Under the pieces are notes generated by a model that was not told where the DNA came from, ran no database searches, and saw nothing but the letters and a program-made list of their open reading frames with translations. Shown here one piece after another: positions 59,157 to 64,000 of a stretch of DNA of 64,000 bases (positions within the stretch are counted from its first letter, which is position 1; each line of letters opens with the position of its first letter). Source of the stretch: Rutstroemia sp. NJR-2017a BVV2 (Eukaryota; Ascomycota; Leotiomycetes; Helotiales; Rutstroemiaceae); contig NJPS01000075.1 in assembly GCA_002946415.1 (NCBI GenBank), positions 62,001 through 126,000 of the forward strand, written 5' to 3'. Position numbers and translations under genes: made by a program.

Positions 59157-60176
59157 GCAAGGAGTTCGATTTGAGCATCTATCGTATACGCTAGGAGGTT
59201 ATTCTAGCAGATAGGAAGGAGACCGGAACCTTGATGGCCTGATAGAACGATGGAAGCTAGATGTTAGCGTGGTCAGAGCCACGATTCAGTTTGCGAAAGA
59301 CACCGGCCGTTTACAGGCAATCGAGCAAGAATCAGTAAGCGCAGAAGCAGACCTTAACGAGCGAAGACTCCTTCGAATTCCCTCACCAATCTACTGATCG
59401 AATACACCGCGAGCGTCTATACGCGCCTCCACCAGTACGTCGCCAATTAAGAAGCGCACAACGCTAGAACTATCCTACGGACACGAGGCCTCTCTTATTA
59501 TCGTTAGTAAATATAATGTTGTCCAGATTTTTGACATCGCCGTGCAATACCCCTCCCTAGTGGAGCCCGGAAATATAGACCATTCGGAGATACCAGAGCG
59601 CCATAAGCCTGTCGCGACCAGGTCATGAACCGCCGAGTTCAGGCCATCAGTGAAGTTGATAGGCCGCGGCCCGACTGTTCTCTTAAGTACTAACCCCTTG
59701 TAAAATGCAACCGCCAGACTGGTTCATGAAGTACTTCCTTCAATGGTCCTATTTTAAATCCTTCTCACCATTCTTGTTCCAAAGGAAATCTTTATATACT
59801 AGAGGATTATAGACTAGTAACCTGAATAGCTTATATACTCCAGGCCTTATTACGAAAGATCGCTTTGTAAAGTTTATATAGCTATAGTATCTGGATATAG
59901 GAACTACAGAATCATTATTTGATAGGGAAAGTCGAGTGTACACATCTCGCTATCACTGGAAAGAGATGCTTGGTTTCGGTGAGCTATATTGCGCTATAGT
60001 TTCGTTGTTGTACCTATGCTAGGAAAGCTATTAGAATCATTTAATAAAAGTAAAGCAATCATTGAAAGATATCGTGATGTCCTGGAAAATGATAGATGAA
60101 GAAGTCGAGGAAGAAGTAAAAGGAGGTCCTTCTTACTGGTTGGTCGAATCGGTCGCTTATAGCACTCAAGGGAATA

Positions 60177-60878
60177 ATCGTGGGTGCCCCACTTATGCTT
60201 GGATCATGCCAGCATGCGCCTAAGTGGGAGAAAGCGAATGAGATTTTTTGATTTTGGTGAGGATTCTCACCCAAATCTCAAATAAAAAAAGTTCCTGAAA
60301 ATCACTTATTTTTGCTATACTTTTTGGTATACAATTTTCTATCTAAAATTGACTTTTCTTGAATTGGATTTTAGAATTATTAATAAAACCCTTTAAAGAA
60401 ATTATTTAAAATTCTTTTTTTTAAGATTCATATTAGGATAGATCTCCTTATCCTATATAAAAAATCCCGGATTAATAAGTTTATTTGATTGTTATTATTC
60501 TTATATATAAAAGTGAGGATTTTGGTAGAAAAATCTCATTCGCTTATATATTCTCATTCACTTTCGCCCACTTAGGTGCCACCCAGCTCCGTTTAGTTAT
60601 AGCACACCAAGAGAAACCTCACCAAAATTATAGTGAGAAGCACTAAAAGCCACTTTCTGTAACTTTCTCAATTCTTATAATTAAATTATCCGACAAATCA
60701 TATATATGTTTTTTTAAGTTCCTGAGTAGCTGACAACTTTCAGATTTAAAATATCTCAACTTTTTTATTTTGCGCGATATAGGAAACGCTTTCAAGTACA
60801 GTTTTGGTATGCCACGACTAAGCGGAGCCGGGTGGGTGCATGCTGGCATGAGAACTCGTCTAAGGGAGCACCCACGAT
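60177..60878. mobile_element. TA-flanked MITE with a second MITE nested inside
   Basis: Outer element: inverted ends ATCGTGGGTGC (60177) and GCACCCACGAT (to 60878), each bordered by TA. Its arms are long: CATGCCAGCATGC near 60205 pairs with GCATGCTGGCATG near 60838, and CCACCCAGCTCCGTTTAGT near 60582 pairs with ACTAAGCGGAGCCGGGTGG near 60815. Inner element: 60223-60572, ends AGTGGGAGAAAGCGAATGAG and its near complement, also bordered by TA, sitting inside the left arm of the outer element. Removing it brings the two arm halves together. TA duplication suggests Tc1/mariner-type MITEs. Confidence 0.75.
60223..60572. mobile_element. Inner TA-flanked MITE, 350 bp
   Basis: Long imperfect inverted repeats: the left arm AGTGGGAGAAAGCGAATGAG plus ATTTTTTGATTTTGGTGAGG, and the right arm complement ending CTTTCGCCCACT at 60572. 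TA lies on both sides (60221-60222 and 60573-60574). The centre is AT-rich and non-coding. Confidence 0.7.
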
Positions 60879-61468
60879 TATACCGAAATCTGAAACTGAA
60901 ATTCAACCTTTTTCAATAAGAGTGTACGCACTCCACATTTTATTTGAGGATATATCCACATTGAGCCACTTTAAAGTCTTGGAATAGCTGATACCAAGCC
61001 TATCAATACGAGAAAATTGATATCATATTAATAATATTATCGATAATCCGCATCATAGTAGGCCAAGAATGAAGATCTACTTCGTACTCGGCATAATCAA
61101 AGTTAATAGAAACACTTAGGTTTGTTCTAAATCATTAACAGAAAAAAGAAAAACCATAGAATTTGACTAGAACAACTTTATCCTTTGTTTCACCGTTGAC
61201 CAACGAATGAGACAGGAATATATTCATACTAGCTCCTACTCCGCAGATACTCGTTGTTTGTCTCCAGATTTCGATTAAGGTTCGAAGATTGACGATAAGA
61301 TCAGTGCTAGTTATAGGGGTCTATCTTGTATATAAAGACTTGAAGAATTCCTCGAATTCAATCATCATTCATACTATCCGTTAAATCATCACTACCAACT
61401 TAAGTAATACTTCATTTTACGAATATCTTCAACCATCTAATCAATCCTACAAACTCTTATACATCAAA

Positions 61469-62045
61469 ATGTTCTCCAAGACTCTCATCGCAGCCCTCCT
61501 CGCCAGCACTGCTGTTGCTACCCCCATCGCCTCTTGTACAGGTGAACGCACCTACCAGCTCAGGACTTTCGGAACCGGAGCTGGCTCGATCTTTCAAGGA
61601 AAAGCCATCATAGAATGCGACGGATATCTTTGTGTTAATGTGACGAGTACAGCAGGCAAGCACAGACATATTTCTATCTATAGATGAATAATTAAGCTAA
61701 CAAGTGTACACAGCCGATTGCCCTACTAAATTCACTTTCGATAAAGGATATGTAAACCTCCCAGAAGAACAACAACTGTATATCGAAGACTATGGCGTCA
61801 AATATGCTCCAAGCGCCGATGCTAATAGCACAGCTAACGGCTGGACGTTCATCGCCCCTGGTTCTTCTAAAGATACGACTCTTGGTAGTTTGACATTCGA
61901 GGGTTACGATTTCCACACTTGCATGGGCCCCGATCCTCAAATCTACACTATCACCGCTTTCCCAGCTGGTCAAGAGGCGACTGGTAAATGCTATGAGCAA
62001 ATCCAATTGATTGGTCAAGAGGTTACCGCATCGGAGGACTCTTAG
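61469..62045 (+). CDS. Small secreted protein, possible GC-AG intron
   Basis: Exon 1 starts MFSKTLIAALLASTAVATPI, a clear signal peptide with likely cleavage after VAT. Exon 2 (61705-62045) encodes TADCPTKFTFDKGYVNLPEE onward to SEDS. Two ways to join are visible. A GC donor (GCAG|GCAAGC at 61656) keeps the phase and gives 175 aa with 'VTSTAVYTADC'. A GT donor at 61646 gives a version four residues shorter. The acceptor is CTAACAAG at 61704, with a branch-like GCTAAC. The mature protein has about six Cys, which would suit disulphide bonds. Sequence is not recognised; the closest guess is an extracellular effector-like or ligand-binding protein. Confidence 0.7.
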
Positions 62046-63221
62046 GCTGATGGGATCAATCCACAGTCGAAGTTGTAATATTTAACGTTGCTCGCGAGTT
62101 TGGAACGATGTTTTGTTAGAACGAATACCAGTTTGCTAATATGTAATTTCACGCCTGTTTCAGATTATTATTTGTAATTAGTATTTAGAGAATCAACTAC
62201 AAATTACTTTAATCTTCGAAGTTGACTTTTTTTTCAAGATGATCTTCTTATGTGTAATTATTTTATATTTTCAACGAGATTTATAATGTAGCTCGCGTCT
62301 TTGCTAGTTATAGCATGACTAGAGAATCTAAGCCTGTAGTTGAGCTTTCTAGTGCCTGTCAGCCTCACAAAATAATCCAGTACGAGTAAATCCTCCAGTC
62401 GCCAGGAGTCTACTAATGTATAGCTTCCTAGCATCACACTGTTTGTTGAAATGGCGTTAAACCTGTGCCTCACTTCAGAAGTGTACAGAACCAAGTAGAG
62501 TTGAGTTTCAAGGACCTACACAACCGAACATAAGCTTGCATGGCTTATTGCGTTCCACGTGTTCCTGGTATATTCTAGAACTCAATAATCAAGTGATTCG
62601 TCTCCGAAAGATTGACCGAGCGCTGGGTGCATTCTCTTGCCTGTGTTGAAGGCGCCCAATCGGTAGCTAACCTGGAGGAGCGGGTCATGTAGACGCACAG
62701 AGCCGAATTCGTCGCGGGGTGAACCGGTCCCGCAAGAGCGGTTGATTTCATCCCACAAAACTCATAGCCCGTAATGTAATGCATCGAGCATGCACTGTGA
62801 ACATTTGTTAGAAGGCTGAGAGTAGGCAGCTGAGGTGAATCATTAGGGCGCCAATGGCGCCGAACGCTGTCCTCCGTTATCAGGCTTGTGAGATCTAGAC
62901 CTTAATTGCCTTTCAGCTCTTGTGACGTGATTTTCGGTTCAGCTCACCACCTCTCTTCATCTGAGTATTAGTGGTTAGTTCGAATTTCTCGGGCGATGCA
63001 GCATGAGAGTTGAGTTTTCAGCTATAGTCATCGTCGATGTTCATCTGCGCCTACATGGTCATATAAAGACGTCGTCTTAGCACCATTCTCTCATCATCCT
63101 GTCCTCCAGCTCAACAACAATTCTACACTCAGCTTTATACACAACCTCGTCTTTTAAACTGGCCCAACTTCCACCCGAGTGGTGCGCGACTGAGCCCTTA
63201 GAATCAACAAGAGATTCAGCA
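62046..63221. other. Intergenic region
   Basis: No gene, repeat or RNA was recognised over about 1.2 kb. The frame at 62575-62784 (minus) has no features. Confidence 0.4.
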
Positions 63222-63656
63222 ATGGCGGCCGAACCAGATAACTCCAAGGAGATTTTTCTCGATGAGATCGCCCAAGTGCTTGGACCCAACTCTCTCGATA
63301 CTGTGGACTTGCCCAACGTCCAGCAGAAGATATCAGAGGCGGACACGATTTTCGAATTTGCTCCCCAATGCACCACCCAGCGCCCAGTCCCTCGCAACCT
63401 CCAGAACAAGGATAATATGGCCAGTCTGGTTGTCGGTCTTAAGGCCGGGATTCCCCGTTGGGCTCCTGGTTCAGTGATCAAGTGGACTGCGTGGCGCCGT
63501 CAAGATTGCCGAGGACAATGAGATTTCGGTGATGAATTATCGCAAGGAGCCTCCAGAAATCCAGCTATCCGACATTTCCGCGACCCAGTTCTTCTATAGC
63601 CTAAAGGTGGGTACCTTTATTGGGCAGACAAAGATTGTGGACTATATTCCTCAATA
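63222..63656 (+). pseudogene. Broken gene fragment of unknown fungal protein
   Basis: From ATG 63222 the frame reads MAAEPDNSKEIFLDEIAQVLG and continues to GSVIKWTAWRRQDCRGQ, stopping at 63521. The 'GSVIKWTAWR' block resembles a segment near the start of fungal zincin-like hypothetical proteins. A one-base shift at WTAW (TGGCGCC) opens another frame, AVKIAEDNEISVMNYRKE to FFYSLKVG and VDYIPQ, ending at 63656. The two halves read as one protein with a frameshift or internal deletion. No domain was assigned with confidence. Confidence 0.4.
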
Positions 63657-64000
63657 AGTAACGTCCCTGCGGCGCCAAAAACTAGATACTCTCAGAATGA
63701 ACACTTTATGATCCAAGCTCTACCTTGGATGTATGATCCTGCTGCACTCGCATAATGTGCACGATAGCCTAACAATTGACTGTTCATATATAGAATTAGC
63801 GTTGGTCGAATAAATAAGCATTTCGCCTATCCCAATCCTAGACATAGCGCCCCTACTGACTTACGGGTCGCGTGAGCAGCACTAGCAAAGGTGCTCCATT
63901 AGTAAGGATATGGAAAGTAGGTGAATGGCTCCAGGCTCCTTCGAGGTTCTCGAAAGTATAAGTGGCCGCGGTCGGCATAGTACTAGTTATATTTTATAGC
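63657..64000. other. Unassigned right edge
   Basis: Nothing recognisable in the last 340 bp of the window. Confidence 0.3.

Larger units (their letters stand above)
56348..61468. other. Gene-poor, MITE-containing interval
   Basis: About 5 kb with no supported protein gene. It holds a direct repeat pair (57231/57521), a hAT-type MITE (58936-59156) and a nested TA-flanked MITE pair (60177-60878). The remaining open frames are short and featureless. The last 150 bp should be the promoter of the secreted-protein gene at 61469. Confidence 0.5.

Noticed and set aside
59180..59600. Possible retrotransposon or transposase relic right of the 221-bp MITE
   Set aside because: Translations in all frames show stops and no reverse-transcriptase, integrase or transposase motif.

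Overview
The window looks like nuclear DNA of a filamentous ascomycete (Pezizomycotina). Genes carry short introns (about 50-200 nt, GT...AG), and the families are typical of these fungi: a highly reducing polyketide synthase, HET proteins, an mpaB-like oxygenase, a fungal bZIP factor and a cytochrome P450. Very AT-rich blocks (1-770, 13180-13440, 27650-28500) and TGG-to-TAG stops that are CpA-to-TpA on the other strand suggest past repeat-induced point mutation (RIP). No order or species is claimed.

Left part (about 1-24 kb) resembles a secondary-metabolite locus. A BBE-type FAD oxidoreductase (minus strand) is divergent from a 2992-aa reducing PKS (3482-12808) that ends in a carnitine-acyltransferase-like domain. 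Their shared promoter holds a 17-bp tandem array of GATAAGC-like sites. After an AT-rich spacer comes the 3' half of a second PKS (ER-KR-ACP, frameshifted). Then follow a damaged mitochondrial pyruvate carrier copy, a bZIP factor, an enoyl-CoA hydratase with an internal deletion, an intact mpaB-like oxygenase and a small zinc-cluster-like regulator. Several neighbours are broken, and the PKS acyltransferase domain has Asn in place of its catalytic His, so the locus may be decaying or repurposed.

Middle part (24-43 kb) has an ankyrin-repeat protein, an intact 1629-aa ABCA-type transporter, two membrane proteins of unknown function and a deaminase-like/MYND protein whose zinc-finger segment is flanked by two frame changes. 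A 490-bp hAT-type MITE with a perfect 8-bp target duplication lies at 35421-35910.

Right part (43-64 kb) is gene-poor. It has two HET gene remnants, one with RIP-type stops and interrupted by a diverged copy of that MITE. The standout gene is at 47909-50968: one intact six-exon reading frame of 867 codons joins a UbiA-family prenyltransferase/terpene cyclase to a full-length P450. Beyond it are an alpha/beta-hydrolase relic, two small secreted proteins, a second hAT-type MITE, a nested pair of TA-flanked MITEs and a broken fragment at the right edge.

All exon boundaries were read by eye from splice motifs and frame continuity. The PKS, ABCA, mpaB-like and UbiA-P450 models each sum to an exact number of codons.
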